The notes under the pieces: model-generated
Databases searched by the model: none
Seen by the model: only the letters and a program-made list of their open reading frames with translations
Told to the model about the DNA's origin: nothing
Program-made: the position numbers and the translations under genes
DNA from: G965222505 sp965222505
GTDB lineage: Bacteria; Bacteroidota; Rhodothermia; Rhodothermales; DATKEJ01
DNA: 64,000 bases
Assembly: GCA_965222505.1 (NCBI GenBank)
Contig: OZ244956.1
Coordinates: 3,038,001-3,102,000 of the forward strand
Direction of reading: 5' to 3'
In this document: positions 32,401-41,032 of the stretch, one piece after another
How positions within the stretch are numbered: position 1 is the stretch's first letter
How the letters are laid out: each line of letters opens with the position of its first letter

Positions 32401-32733
32401 ATGGGCACATCCAATAATCGTTCGGGTGTCTCTTCCGGGGTGTTCGGCCTGCTTATAGGTGGACTCGTCGGTGTGGGCGTTGGCTTGTTGATTGCTCCTG
32501 AGAAGGGCCAGCAGGTACGCCGCCGCCTGGCGTATCAGTTGAACAACGTGGTCGATAAGCTTTCAGACCTTGTCGAACAAGTGAGTCGCATTCAAGAAGA
32601 TAGCGAAGCGCGTCGGCAGGGTGCTGCTTTGGTCGAAGAGGCCACTGAACAAGCCCGGAAGATCCTGCACGAGGCCGATGCGCTGATGAATGAAGTGCGT
32701 CGCAACCCGGAAGCCGGCAGGACCGCCTCCTAA
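32401..32733 (+). CDS. YtxH-domain protein
   Basis: 110 residues. A Gly-rich hydrophobic N-terminal segment (GVFGLLIGGLVGVGVGLLIAPEKG) is followed by RRRLAYQLNNVVDKL and an amphipathic, probably coiled-coil helix with many Glu and Gln. This is the YtxH/gas-vesicle-like stress protein family, membrane-associated and of unclear role. It precedes yaaA by 38 bases on the same strand, so the two may be co-transcribed as stress genes. Confidence 0.8.
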   Translation: MGTSNNRSGVSSGVFGLLIGGLVGVGVGLLIAPEKGQQVRRRLAYQLNNVVDKLSDLVEQVSRIQEDSEARRQGAALVEEATEQARKILHEADALMNEVRRNPEAGRTAS

Positions 32734-32771
32734 GCGGCGTCTACCCACCGCCAGATTTCATATCAACCTGC

Positions 32772-33578
32772 ATGCCCGGTTTTTCCATCCTCTTGCCGCC
32801 CGCCGAGGGCAAAGTGCCGGGAGGCAATCCGTTTGCTCCCCGCATGTTTGACCGGGGCTCGTCCACGTTCAATTACTTCTCCGGTCTCAACCCGGAGCGG
32901 CGAACCCTTATTGCGGCTTTGCATCGGGTCATTGACCGGGGCGAACGCCTACCCGAACTCTTCGGGGTCAAGCATGACCATCTCGAAGCGGCCCTTGAAG
33001 CCAATCGCGCTGTGATGGAGAGCCCTGTGATGTCCGCGCTCGACCGGTATAGCTTAGGGGTGATGTACAAGGCAATGGATTTCAATAACCTGCCCACAGG
33101 GGCCCAGCGGCGGTTGTTGGAGCACGGAGTGATCTTTTCCGGCCTCTTTGGCTTACTCCGGCCGGACGACCTTATTCCCAACTATCGGTTGCGTATGGAT
33201 GCCTATCTCGAAGGCATCGGCAAGGTTGCTGCCTACTGGCGGGAGGTATTGAGCACTGAACTCAACGCCCTGGTCACCGACCGGTTTGTATGGAACCTGC
33301 TTCCGAAAGCCCACCAGGATGCGTGGGCCGATGCCCACACCTATGCCGGCATGGTACAGGTCCGGTTTTTTTATGTCAAGGGTGGCGAGCGCAAACCGGT
33401 CACCCACGGCGTCAAACCCCTGCGGGGCGCACTGGTCAACTTCATCGTGCGCGAAGCCGCCGAATCGCCCGAAGCCCTCTATGACCTGGACCTGAAAGGA
33501 TTCCACTACGACGAAGAAAACTCCACCTGGGATGACGAAGCCCAAAGCGGTACCATCTCCATGATCAGTGATCAGTAA
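32772..33578 (+). CDS. yaaA: YaaA-family peroxide-stress protein
   Basis: 268 residues covering the whole UPF0246/YaaA family: start FSILLPPAEGK, then SALDRYSLGVMYKAMDF, HGVIFSGLFGLLRPDDLIPNYRLRMD, and FFYVKGGERKPVTHGVKPLRG with FHYDEENS near the end. E. coli YaaA limits free iron and DNA damage during peroxide stress and binds DNA. The gene follows YtxH closely, and its 3' side carries a heptamer-repeat hairpin. Confidence 0.9.
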   Translation: MPGFSILLPPAEGKVPGGNPFAPRMFDRGSSTFNYFSGLNPERRTLIAALHRVIDRGERLPELFGVKHDHLEAALEANRAVMESPVMSALDRYSLGVMYKAMDFNNLPTGAQRRLLEHGVIFSGLFGLLRPDDLIPNYRLRMDAYLEGIGKVAAYWREVLSTELNALVTDRFVWNLLPKAHQDAWADAHTYAGMVQVRFFYVKGGERKPVTHGVKPLRGALVNFIVREAAESPEALYDLDLKGFHYDEENSTWDDEAQSGTISMISDQ

Positions 33579-33585
33579 TCCTTTT

Positions 33586-33690
33586 TATTGGTAATTGGTG
33601 ATTTGTGATTTGTAATTGAGCATTTCAAAATCACCAATGCCCAATGCCCACACGAGGCGCAGCCGACTGTGCGCAGTAAATCACCAATAA
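33586..33690. repeat. heptamer-repeat hairpin (ATTKGTR family), copy 2
   Basis: Between yaaA and udk. The left arm reads as 7-mers ATTGGTA, ATTGGTG, ATTTGTG and ATTTGTA; the right arm contains AATCACCAATGCCCA, and another AATCACCAAT follows at 33679-33688. The two arms are complementary. The segment shares AATCACCAATGCCCA with the copy at 39587-39656. Confidence 0.85.
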
Positions 33691-33696
33691 ACCCGC

Positions 33697-34356
33697 ATGT
33701 CTCGCCCCGTCGTTATCGGCATAGCCGGGGGTTCCGGCTCCGGAAAAACCACGGTCCAACGCCGCATCGTCGATGCCTTCGGAGCGGATCGCATCGCCCT
33801 CCTCGATCACGATGCCTACTATCACGACCTGAGCCACCTCCCGCCGGAGGTTCGTGCCACGTTTAACTTCGACCACCCGGACGCGCTGGAAACCCATCTC
33901 ATGGTGCAACACCTCGATGAACTCATCGCAGGCCGCCCGGTCGATAAACCCACCTATGATTTTACCACACACACTCGTTTGCCGGGTATCTTGCGGGTGT
34001 ACCCCCACCGCGTTGTCATCGTCGAAGGCATCCTGATTTTAGCCGAGCCCGAACTACGCGCCCGCATGGACATCAAGATCTTTGTCGATGCCCCGGATGA
34101 TGTGCGGCTCATGCGCCGGATTCGGCGGGACCTCAACGAGCGTGGCCGCCCCATTGATTCTGTACTCCGGCAGTACGAGCGGACTGTACGCCCGATGCAC
34201 CTCGAATTCGTCGAACCCTCCAAACGCAGTGCCGATGTGATCATTCCGCGGGGCGGCCATAACCGGGTGGCCATCGAAATGGTGCTGGCCCGGGTTAGCT
34301 CGCTCCTGGACGGCCAGCCGCCCCTACCAGATTGGGACTCGCGGCAGGCCGTTTGA
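33697..34356 (+). CDS. udk: uridine kinase
   Basis: 219 residues with the P-loop GIAGGSGSGKTT (8-19), LLDHDAYYHDLSHL, FNFDHPDALE and the RRIRRDLNERGR lid region, all typical of uridine/cytidine kinase. It phosphorylates uridine and cytidine with ATP or GTP in pyrimidine salvage. It converges with coaX, whose stop is only 11 bases away. Its ATG follows directly after a heptamer-repeat hairpin. Confidence 0.95.
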   Translation: MSRPVVIGIAGGSGSGKTTVQRRIVDAFGADRIALLDHDAYYHDLSHLPPEVRATFNFDHPDALETHLMVQHLDELIAGRPVDKPTYDFTTHTRLPGILRVYPHRVVIVEGILILAEPELRARMDIKIFVDAPDDVRLMRRIRRDLNERGRPIDSVLRQYERTVRPMHLEFVEPSKRSADVIIPRGGHNRVAIEMVLARVSSLLDGQPPLPDWDSRQAV

Positions 34357-34366
34357 AGGTCGGGGT

Positions 34367-35143
34367 TTAGGATTCGTTCAATGTCAGGAGGCAGCGGATG
34401 CCCTCCAGGACTAGGTCCGGCGAAACCGCATCTATCATCGAAAGTTGCTTGGCAAGCCAGGGACCGTCGCCTCCCGTTGCCACGACCACCGGTGTCGTAT
34501 CCTTGAATGCGGCACACAGCCGGTTGAGCATATCCCTAACGCCACCCAGATAACCGAGGATCAGTCCAGACTGCAAGGCTTCGCGGGTGTTTCGGCCGAT
34601 GGCGCGCCGGGTATGAATCCGAGAAATTTTTGGAAGTTGGGCCGTTCCTCGGGACAGACTGTTGATCAGCAGGTCAAGGCCGGGGGCAATGGCACCACCC
34701 AGGTAAGCGGGCGTGGTATCGATCACTTCATAGTTCACAGCGGTGCCCGCATCCACGACCACCACCGGGCGCGGCTGTCCATCGACACCCGTGCCAAAGC
34801 GGCTGAACCCACCAGCCGCACCGGCCATCCGATCTATGCCCAGCGTCTTCGGGGTCTGGTAGTGCATGGCAAACGGGAGTTTGAGACCGGTATGCAAGAC
34901 CTCGGGCAAGACCATCATCTCTTGACGGACAGCATCTGCAATTTTTTGTGTAAGCACCGGTACCACAGAGGAAATCCCAACGCGGGTCGGGGTGGTGCCA
35001 TCCAGGTGATGGCGCAAGCTGTGCCGATAGGTGACGACCGAGGCCGTGGGATCCGTTGCCATACGGAACGTTTGTACCTGTTTGGGGCCAGCGTACAAAC
35101 CCGCTTTAACGGACGAGTTGCCGATGTCCAGAAGGAGCCACAT
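34367..35143 (-). CDS. coaX: type III pantothenate kinase
   Basis: 258 residues from MWLLLDIGNSSVKAGLY, where DIGNSSVK is the ASKHA phosphate-1 motif; an ATG 16 codons upstream adds an unlikely extension. GIDRMAGAAGG and VVVDAGTAVNYEV (phosphate-2 and the catalytic Asp region), GGAIAPGLDLLINSL and VVATGGDG complete the family pattern. It catalyses the first step of coenzyme A synthesis. birA lies upstream on the same strand, a common pairing, with one unknown gene between. Confidence 0.95.
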   Translation of the reverse strand: MWLLLDIGNSSVKAGLYAGPKQVQTFRMATDPTASVVTYRHSLRHHLDGTTPTRVGISSVVPVLTQKIADAVRQEMMVLPEVLHTGLKLPFAMHYQTPKTLGIDRMAGAAGGFSRFGTGVDGQPRPVVVVDAGTAVNYEVIDTTPAYLGGAIAPGLDLLINSLSRGTAQLPKISRIHTRRAIGRNTREALQSGLILGYLGGVRDMLNRLCAAFKDTTPVVVATGGDGPWLAKQLSMIDAVSPDLVLEGIRCLLTLNES

Positions 35144-35233
35144 CGTGATAACCGGGAAGCATGGAAGAAAGGAAAAAACGCAGGCGGGCAATATAGGAAG
35201 AAACGCGGATACGGTCCGAGGTTTAGGTACGGC

Positions 35234-35767
35234 CTAGCGGGCTTTCAATTTCCGGTTGGTGGCTTCAATGGTTTTATTGATGTGCATCAGGCGGGTAAAG
35301 GAAACACGCAGGTTGTTCTCATGGCGATAGTGGACCAGCACAGACGAGCAATCCCGCACCGTTCGGTGCAACAGGCTGAATACCCGGCTCACCTGGTCCG
35401 GCATATCGTCCATTTCGCGCTGGGATTCCCGGGCTGCCACCTGGGTAGCTTCTTGCAACAGGGTATTTAGTTGCCGGTACCGCAAGGCGATCACTTCAGC
35501 CCCGTCGCCGATTTTTAGCCGCCGGACGACGTCCCGGCACGTCCGAAGCCGGTTCCAGATCTGGTTCAGCGTATTGATGGTGACCAGGGCATCGGCTTCT
35601 GTTCTGAACCGGGCAAGGTACTGCCGCTTGTTGGGATGCGGTGTAAGGGGGTGTTGGGCACGCCAAACCTCGAAGGCCTGAGGGCCACCTACCACGACGG
35701 ACCATGCCGGTACCTGTCGTAGAGCGCTACGTATAGAAGCCGGATTCGACGAAGGAGTAGGCATCAT
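35234..35767 (-). CDS. hypothetical helical protein between birA and coaX
   Basis: 177 residues, mostly helical and charged (RFRTEADALVTINTLNQIWNRL, then LRYRQLNTLLQEATQVAARES), with a basic C-terminus (KTIEATNRKLKAR). There is no signal peptide or membrane segment. I do not recognise a family. Codon use is normal and it lies on the strand of its neighbours, 91 bases from coaX and 148 from birA, so it is probably a real gene of the same transcription unit. Confidence 0.6.
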   Translation of the reverse strand: MMPTPSSNPASIRSALRQVPAWSVVVGGPQAFEVWRAQHPLTPHPNKRQYLARFRTEADALVTINTLNQIWNRLRTCRDVVRRLKIGDGAEVIALRYRQLNTLLQEATQVAARESQREMDDMPDQVSRVFSLLHRTVRDCSSVLVHYRHENNLRVSFTRLMHINKTIEATNRKLKAR

Positions 35768-35915
35768 CGAAAAAGGTTTGGGATTGTGGTTCGGGGGTGC
35801 CGTCCTTGCGTGCTTGCCTCGCCGAAAGGATAGGCCGTGTGCACCACGGCCATTGTGCGCCGGGGCTAAAGATAAGGCAAGCTCGGCAGAAATGTCGATA
35901 TTTTTAAAGATTACC

Positions 35916-36698
35916 CTATGAGAAAGAGATTTCGCCGGCGTGAAACGTCGATTCTATTCCTCCGATCTCTAGCCGTAAGGCCCCGGTCTTATCAACGCCC
36001 CGGACGGTTCCTGTAATGTGCCGGGTGTTGGATGAACGTCGAAAATGAACGGCAGTATTCATGCCATACATCGCAGCCGTATACCGTGCCTGCATGGCCC
36101 GGCCGCCGTCTTCAGAAAGGGAGGCATACGTTCGTTCCAGATGATTCAGGCTTGTCGCCAACAGTGCACCACGGGGTACTTCATGCCCGCATTCCTGGCA
36201 CAGAGAGGTGGCCGTGTGGGCCAATGCCGAGGGAAAAACGATCTGGTTTACATTCAGCCCGATGCCCAGAATGATGGTCGGATTGGAGGGTGAAGTATGG
36301 CTTGCTTCGAGCAACAGGCCACAGCATTTGCGGTTACTGATCAGCACATCATTGGGCCATTTGATTTGGGGATCGAGGGACGGTACCTGTTCGCGGATGG
36401 CCTCGGCCAGCGCTACCCCTGCGGCCAGGCTGATCAGGCCCAGGCGGTCGGGGGGGAGCGTAGGCCGGAGTACCACCGAAAACATGAGGTTCAGGCCCGC
36501 CGCTGCTTGCCAGGTGCGTCCCAGTCGGCCCCGGCCCTGCGTCTGGTATTCGGCCAGTACCACGCTGCCTTCTGCCGCCCCGGCTTCGGCCCACGCAGCG
36601 GCCACCGTGTTGGTTGACCCCACCGATTCATGATAGCGTAGCGTGCGGCCAAAGGTGGTGGTCTTTAAGCCGGATTCAATGGTATCAATAATGAACAT
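35916..36698 (-). CDS. birA: biotin--[acetyl-CoA-carboxylase] ligase
   Basis: 260 residues with the ligase signatures GSTNTVAAAW, the biotinyl-AMP loop QGRGRLGRTW (54-63) and IKWPNDVLI (112-120), plus a C-terminal SH3-like cap. There is no N-terminal helix-turn-helix domain, so it should be a ligase only and not a repressor. The likely client in this window is the carrier protein at 518-1033. Confidence 0.93.
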   Translation of the reverse strand: MFIIDTIESGLKTTTFGRTLRYHESVGSTNTVAAAWAEAGAAEGSVVLAEYQTQGRGRLGRTWQAAAGLNLMFSVVLRPTLPPDRLGLISLAAGVALAEAIREQVPSLDPQIKWPNDVLISNRKCCGLLLEASHTSPSNPTIILGIGLNVNQIVFPSALAHTATSLCQECGHEVPRGALLATSLNHLERTYASLSEDGGRAMQARYTAAMYGMNTAVHFRRSSNTRHITGTVRGVDKTGALRLEIGGIESTFHAGEISFS

Positions 36699-36735
36699 TG
36701 ATCTTTACACCTGTAGGGATGGGTCATAGACACTC

Positions 36736-36795
36736 GTTTGTAGTGCGCTAAGCTCCCCTAGTTCGGGAAAGATCCCTAAAGCGATCACTACAAAC
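36736..36795. repeat. 60-bp element with GTTTGTAGT inverted ends, copy 1
   Basis: It sits in the gap between birA and the DUF4038 gene. Its ends are GTTTGTAGT and ACTACAAAC, a perfect 9-base inverted pair. The right part, AAGATCCCTAAAGCGATC just before the right end, recurs as AAGATCGCTGAAGCGATC in the element at 47954-48010. Confidence 0.8.
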
Positions 36796-36855
36796 ACATG
36801 ATCGAGTTCCAAACGCTATGCGCTATCAATATAAGCGGTCAAAGCCGGTTGGGAT

Positions 36856-38151
36856 ATGGCAGAAGATAGGGGGCACGGCGTATTATGGCGTATGTCGAAA
36901 TCCGGAACACATGATTCTTCTGCCCTCTATGGTTTCCTGGCCGATACATGGTGGTACGGTCTGACGCACCGTATGAATGATGGGGCCTTTCTTGGGTTGG
37001 CCCAGCTCCGCGTGCAACAGGGCTTTACCGCCGTACAACTTGTGGCAGGCATTCCACCAGAGGTTGGGCCAGCGCATCCGAGTGCGGCGGGGCCCAAAGG
37101 GCCAGCATGGGATCTCGATGGAATCTTCAATACAGCCTATCTCAATGCGGCCCGGCAGCGTATCCAGCAACTCAATGATTTAGGATTGCGGGTTGTTGTG
37201 TATGGGGCGTGGGGGCCGCAGATCGAATGGATGGGTGTACTCCGCATGGCGGCATGGTGGCACACCCTAGTCGATACCCTGGACGACCTGGATGTCATCT
37301 ACTGCTTGACAGGTGAAAGCAACCTCTGGATCGACCGGCCCAGGCGGCTGTTGCCCAATCGATCTACGGGCCAATCCCTGCGCCGCATGGTGCCGCATGC
37401 CCCCCTGATCGACCCGTTTCTGGAGGTGCTTCGAAAGAGCAAGGACTGGTACCAACGGATCGGGTTTGCGCATCGGGTGGCCGTACGGCGCAAGTTGTGG
37501 AACGCAGTACTTATGGAGATACACGAGCGTACCCAACGGCCCATTCTGCTCCATCCCACAGCCCGAGAACTCAGTTCAGATTGCGTACTTCAACCGGAAT
37601 TGCTGGCTGCCGTCACTGCGCAGACCGGGCATAACACACAAGTCCGCGACCGTATCTGGCAAATTCCCTTGGCACTTTATCAGGCCCAATCCGATAAGCC
37701 CTACATCAACCTCGAACCCTGGTATGAAGGCATCCTTGGCCGCTTTGGGCCGGACGATCAATTGTTTGCCTACTGGGCTTCCATGTTGGCCGGGGCCGTG
37801 AGTCATTGTTACGGGGCACATGGCATCTGGAACGCAGGGGATGGGCAGTTCCTCGGCCATTGGGGCAAGCAGACCTTTGCGGAAGCCATCGCGCTGGATA
37901 CTCCGCGATTGCTCGGTTTGTCGCATCGCTTTTATCAGTCCTGTGGATTTACCGAGGGTGAGCCGTTTGCAGAGATTATAGACGGACAACTCATCGGCAT
38001 CGGCCGGCGCAAGGGCGGCCAGACCATCCAGTTTTACCCGGAGGTGCCCCGTGCCGCATCATTGCCGAAGGGCCTGCTCTGGCTCCCCCTGGAAGGCCGT
38101 GAAACCGATGAAGCTCCGCAGGTTGGGCCTGTGGTGATCACTACTGGTTAG
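36856..38151 (+). CDS. DUF4038 (apiosidase-like) glycoside hydrolase-type protein
   Basis: 431 residues, or 419 from the second Met at 36892. The sequence has the TIM-barrel features of the DUF4038/apiosidase-like family: FLADTWWYGLTHRMN near the start, QGFTAVQLVAGI, YLNAARQRIQQLNDLGLRVVVYGAWG, YCLTGESNLW and NLEPWYEGI. No signal peptide is seen, so it is cytoplasmic. Members are thought to act on plant-type glycans, but the substrate here is unknown. It converges with glyS, overlapping its end by 4 bases. Confidence 0.8.
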   Translation: MAEDRGHGVLWRMSKSGTHDSSALYGFLADTWWYGLTHRMNDGAFLGLAQLRVQQGFTAVQLVAGIPPEVGPAHPSAAGPKGPAWDLDGIFNTAYLNAARQRIQQLNDLGLRVVVYGAWGPQIEWMGVLRMAAWWHTLVDTLDDLDVIYCLTGESNLWIDRPRRLLPNRSTGQSLRRMVPHAPLIDPFLEVLRKSKDWYQRIGFAHRVAVRRKLWNAVLMEIHERTQRPILLHPTARELSSDCVLQPELLAAVTAQTGHNTQVRDRIWQIPLALYQAQSDKPYINLEPWYEGILGRFGPDDQLFAYWASMLAGAVSHCYGAHGIWNAGDGQFLGHWGKQTFAEAIALDTPRLLGLSHRFYQSCGFTEGEPFAEIIDGQLIGIGRRKGGQTIQFYPEVPRAASLPKGLLWLPLEGRETDEAPQVGPVVITTG

Positions 38152-39583
38152 GTGCTCGGCTTCCAGTTGGCGATTTGTTCGGTGAGGTAGGCCGAGACGT
38201 TGCTTTCGGGGATGCGCACCTGTTCCATGGAGTCTCGGTCGCGGACGGTCACGGTGCCGTTTTCCAGCGTGTCACTGTCGATGGTTACACAGTAGGGCGT
38301 ACCGATTTCATCCATCCGGCGGTATCGCCTTCCGACGGCCCCTTTCTCGTCGTAGAACACGTTGAAGTGTTTCCGCAGGTCTTTTTCGAGGGTGTGGGCG
38401 CGTTCGGGCATGCCGTCCCGTTTGACCAGCGGGAAGACGGCCACGGTGGTTGGGGCAATGCGGGGATGGAATTTCAGCACGACGCGTTTGTCCCCCTTGA
38501 CTTCTTCTTCGCGGTAGGCTTCGGACAGCAGCAGGAGGATGGTGCGGTCGAGGCCGACGGAGGTTTCGACCACGTAGGGGATATAGCGCTCGCGGGTTTG
38601 TGGGTTGAAGTACTCCATTTTTTTGCCGGAGTATTCCTGATGGCGGCGCAGGTCGTAGTCGGTGCGAGAGTGAATGCCTTCGACTTCTTGCCAGCCCATG
38701 GGAAATTCGTACTGGATGTCCACAGCGGCATCGGCGTAGTGGGCCAGTTTTTCATGGATGTGAAACCGGAGTTTATCGGGGCGGACGCCGTTGTCGAGGT
38801 GCCACTGTAAGCGTTGGTCTCGCCAGGCTTCGTAGTGTTCCATCTGCGAACCCGGCTCCACGAAGTACTGCATCTCCATCTGTTCGAACTCGCGCATGCG
38901 GAATACGAATTGCCGCGCCACGATCTCGTTACGGAAGGCTTTGCCCATCTGGGCAATCCCGAAGGGTATCTGAAGGCGGGCACTCTCCCGCACGTTGTGG
39001 AAATTGACGAAGATTCCTTGGGCCGTTCGGGCCGGAGGTAGATGCGGCTGTCCGAGTCGGCCACGGGGCCGATGTGGGTGGTAAACATCAGGTTGAACTG
39101 TCGGACTTCGGTCCAGTCCGCTACGCCGGAATCCGGCGATTTGATTTCTTCGTCGAGGATGATTTGGTACAGTGCCGCCGGCATGTCATCGGCATGCAGG
39201 GCCTGGACGAGGCGTTGGTAGACGGCATCGGCCCGGTTTGTTCGCTTTTTCTTGCGGAGCCGTGCGATGTGGTTCTCAATGAGTTGGTCGGCGCGGTACC
39301 GGTTTTTGGAGACCTTGTCGTCGATGAGGGGATCACTGAAGGCATCTACGTGCCCCGAGGCTTTCCAGACGGTCGGGTGCATCAGGATGGCGGCATCTAC
39401 ACCGGCCATGTCTGCTCGGCGGGTCATGGCTTGCCACCACCGGTCCTTGACGTTGTGCTTGAGTTCTACGCCCAGCGGCCCGTAATCATACGTGGCCCCC
39501 AGGCCGCCGTAGATTTCGGAGGAGCTGAAGATAAACCCGCGCCGCTTGCACAGGGAAACGATCTGGTCTAGGGAAACGCCCAT
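38148..39583 (-). pseudogene. glyS: glycyl-tRNA synthetase (GlyQS-type dimer) split by one-base frameshift
   Basis: The first frame starts MGVSLDQIVSLCKRRGFIFSS at 39583 and follows the enzyme to SRIYLRPE. The next residues should be TAQGIFVNFHNVRESARLQIPFG, but these lie in the next frame. The DNA reads CCCGAACGGCC where CCCGAAACGGCC (or GAG-ACG) is expected, so one base is missing near 39026. With it restored, the gene encodes ~478 residues, complete with motif 2 and 3 regions and the anticodon-binding domain ending YLTEQIANWKPST. Because the enzyme is essential and everything else is intact, a sequencing or assembly error in a short A run is likelier than true loss. Confidence 0.9.
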
Positions 39584-39586
39584 GCT

Positions 39587-39656
39587 ATTTGTAATTGGTG
39601 ATTTGTAATTGGTGATTGGTGATTTACAGGCATCAATCACCAATGCCCAGTCAACA
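39587..39656. repeat. heptamer-repeat hairpin (ATTKGTR family), copy 3
   Basis: Directly upstream of glyS. The left arm is a run of 7-mers ATTTGTA, ATTGGTG, ATTTGTA, ATTGGTG and ATTGGTG; the right arm contains ATCAATCACCAATGCCCA. The arms are complementary. The repeat is open in the glyS frame and would give a false 20-residue N-terminal extension if translated. Confidence 0.87.
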
Positions 39657-39745
39657 ATAAAAAGGGGGCGGGAAAATACGGTGGATCGGGGTGAAAGCTG
39701 GTATGCTCCAATGAATCTTCAAAGATGGGTGTTGTATTTTCCGGG

Positions 39746-41014
39746 ATGGAAAAAAAGCGCAGCATTAGCTTGGTCATAGGTGGCTACTTTCTATCCGGGG
39801 TGCTCATTGTATTGATGAGCATGATGGTAGACAATACAAGAATGGGCCATGCGCTGTGGCGTGTGCCCTACTTTTCCGGCGCGGCCAACTACAGTTTTGG
39901 AGCGGGTTGGCGGTACAATCCTGAGGACGTAGCGCGGTTTGAAGCCCTGCCCACCCAGGATGCCAGGGCGGCGTATCGGTTTGAGGAAGCCGAAGACGAG
40001 GCTTTGGTGCCCTATAACTACCAGCCCATCGGATTCATGTATGTCAACGTCCTGACCCGGCAACTCTTCTTCTGGCAAGGGGATGTTCAGGCGGCGGAGA
40101 CGTTGCTCATTGTGCTGCACATCTTCCTGACGTTTCTGTTCATGCATCGGCTCCGACGGTGCAGCAGCAAAATCCTGTTCTTTCTTTTGTATGGCCTCAA
40201 CCCGTTGATGCTTTATTTTGCCACAATGCCCTGGTACCGGTACTGGCCGGCGCTGGCTTCGGCACCGGTGGCCTTGTATCTGCTGGACCGCCGCCTGAAA
40301 GTGGGCTGGGTGGGTGGCCTCACCATTGCCGTGTTTTTGGGGTTGATGTATGCCGTGCGCCCTACGGTGTTGTTTATTTGCATCTTCTTCGGTGTGCTGG
40401 TTGCGCTGAGGGAATCGAAGGTGTTGGGGCTGGTTTGCATCGCGGTATTTCTGATCAGCGCGACCGTTGTTTTTAACGGCAATGACCACATCAAAAATCC
40501 TTGGTATGCAGCCTATACAGGTGTTGCCGGTTATCCGAACCCCTATATAGGGTATGGGATTACAGATGCGCTCGGAATACAAGCGTTTGAGCGAGAGACC
40601 GGCATCGCTATGTGGGACGAGGATGGGCTGGTGATGGAGCAGTTTCAGTCCGATGCCTACTGGGACTTCACCAAAACCGCCTATCTGGAGATTCTCCAAA
40701 CGGATCCACTGTTGTTGCTTCGCAATGCTGTCCTCAACGTTTTTCAGACCTTTTCGCTGGGGTACTTTATGGACAGCCTAGCGCTCTCCTATGTCAGTGC
40801 GTTTTTGGGCTTCCTGTATTTTCTCCTTTTGGGGTGGCACAGGAAGTACCTCTTTATCCTCGCGATCGCCCTGAGTGCCCTCACCTTTACGCCCTATATG
40901 GTGCCCACCCAGGCGCTCATGTTCGGGACGTTCATTTTGTTGGTTGCTTCCTTCATTGATCTACTTCGGGACTATCCGGTGGTTGAACGCCTGTTCAACA
41001 CGATTCCTGGCTGA
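39746..41014 (+). CDS. polytopic membrane protein, possible GT-C-type
   Basis: About 422 residues from MEKKRSISLVIGGYF. Some ten hydrophobic helices are visible (SLVIGGYFLSGVLIVLMSMM, LLIVLHIFLTFLFM, ILFFLLYGLNPLMLYFA, LVCIAVFLISATVVF and others), with one periplasmic loop after helix 1 and another near VFNGNDHIKNPWYAAYTG. The layout resembles GT-C/PMT-type glycosyltransferases of the ArnT group but no diagnostic motif is certain. It lies next to a carbohydrate deacetylase, a GNAT protein and a GT2 enzyme, which fits a role in surface glycans. Confidence 0.75.
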   Translation: MEKKRSISLVIGGYFLSGVLIVLMSMMVDNTRMGHALWRVPYFSGAANYSFGAGWRYNPEDVARFEALPTQDARAAYRFEEAEDEALVPYNYQPIGFMYVNVLTRQLFFWQGDVQAAETLLIVLHIFLTFLFMHRLRRCSSKILFFLLYGLNPLMLYFATMPWYRYWPALASAPVALYLLDRRLKVGWVGGLTIAVFLGLMYAVRPTVLFICIFFGVLVALRESKVLGLVCIAVFLISATVVFNGNDHIKNPWYAAYTGVAGYPNPYIGYGITDALGIQAFERETGIAMWDEDGLVMEQFQSDAYWDFTKTAYLEILQTDPLLLLRNAVLNVFQTFSLGYFMDSLALSYVSAFLGFLYFLLLGWHRKYLFILAIALSALTFTPYMVPTQALMFGTFILLVASFIDLLRDYPVVERLFNTIPG

Positions 41015-41032
41015 TCTCGTCCGGCATGGGCA

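Noticed and set aside
39015..39035. Programmed -1 frameshift in glyS
   Set aside because: The site CCCGAAC does not fit the X-XXY-YYZ slippery pattern, and no family-wide frameshift is known for this gene. A lost A in a short run explains it more simply.
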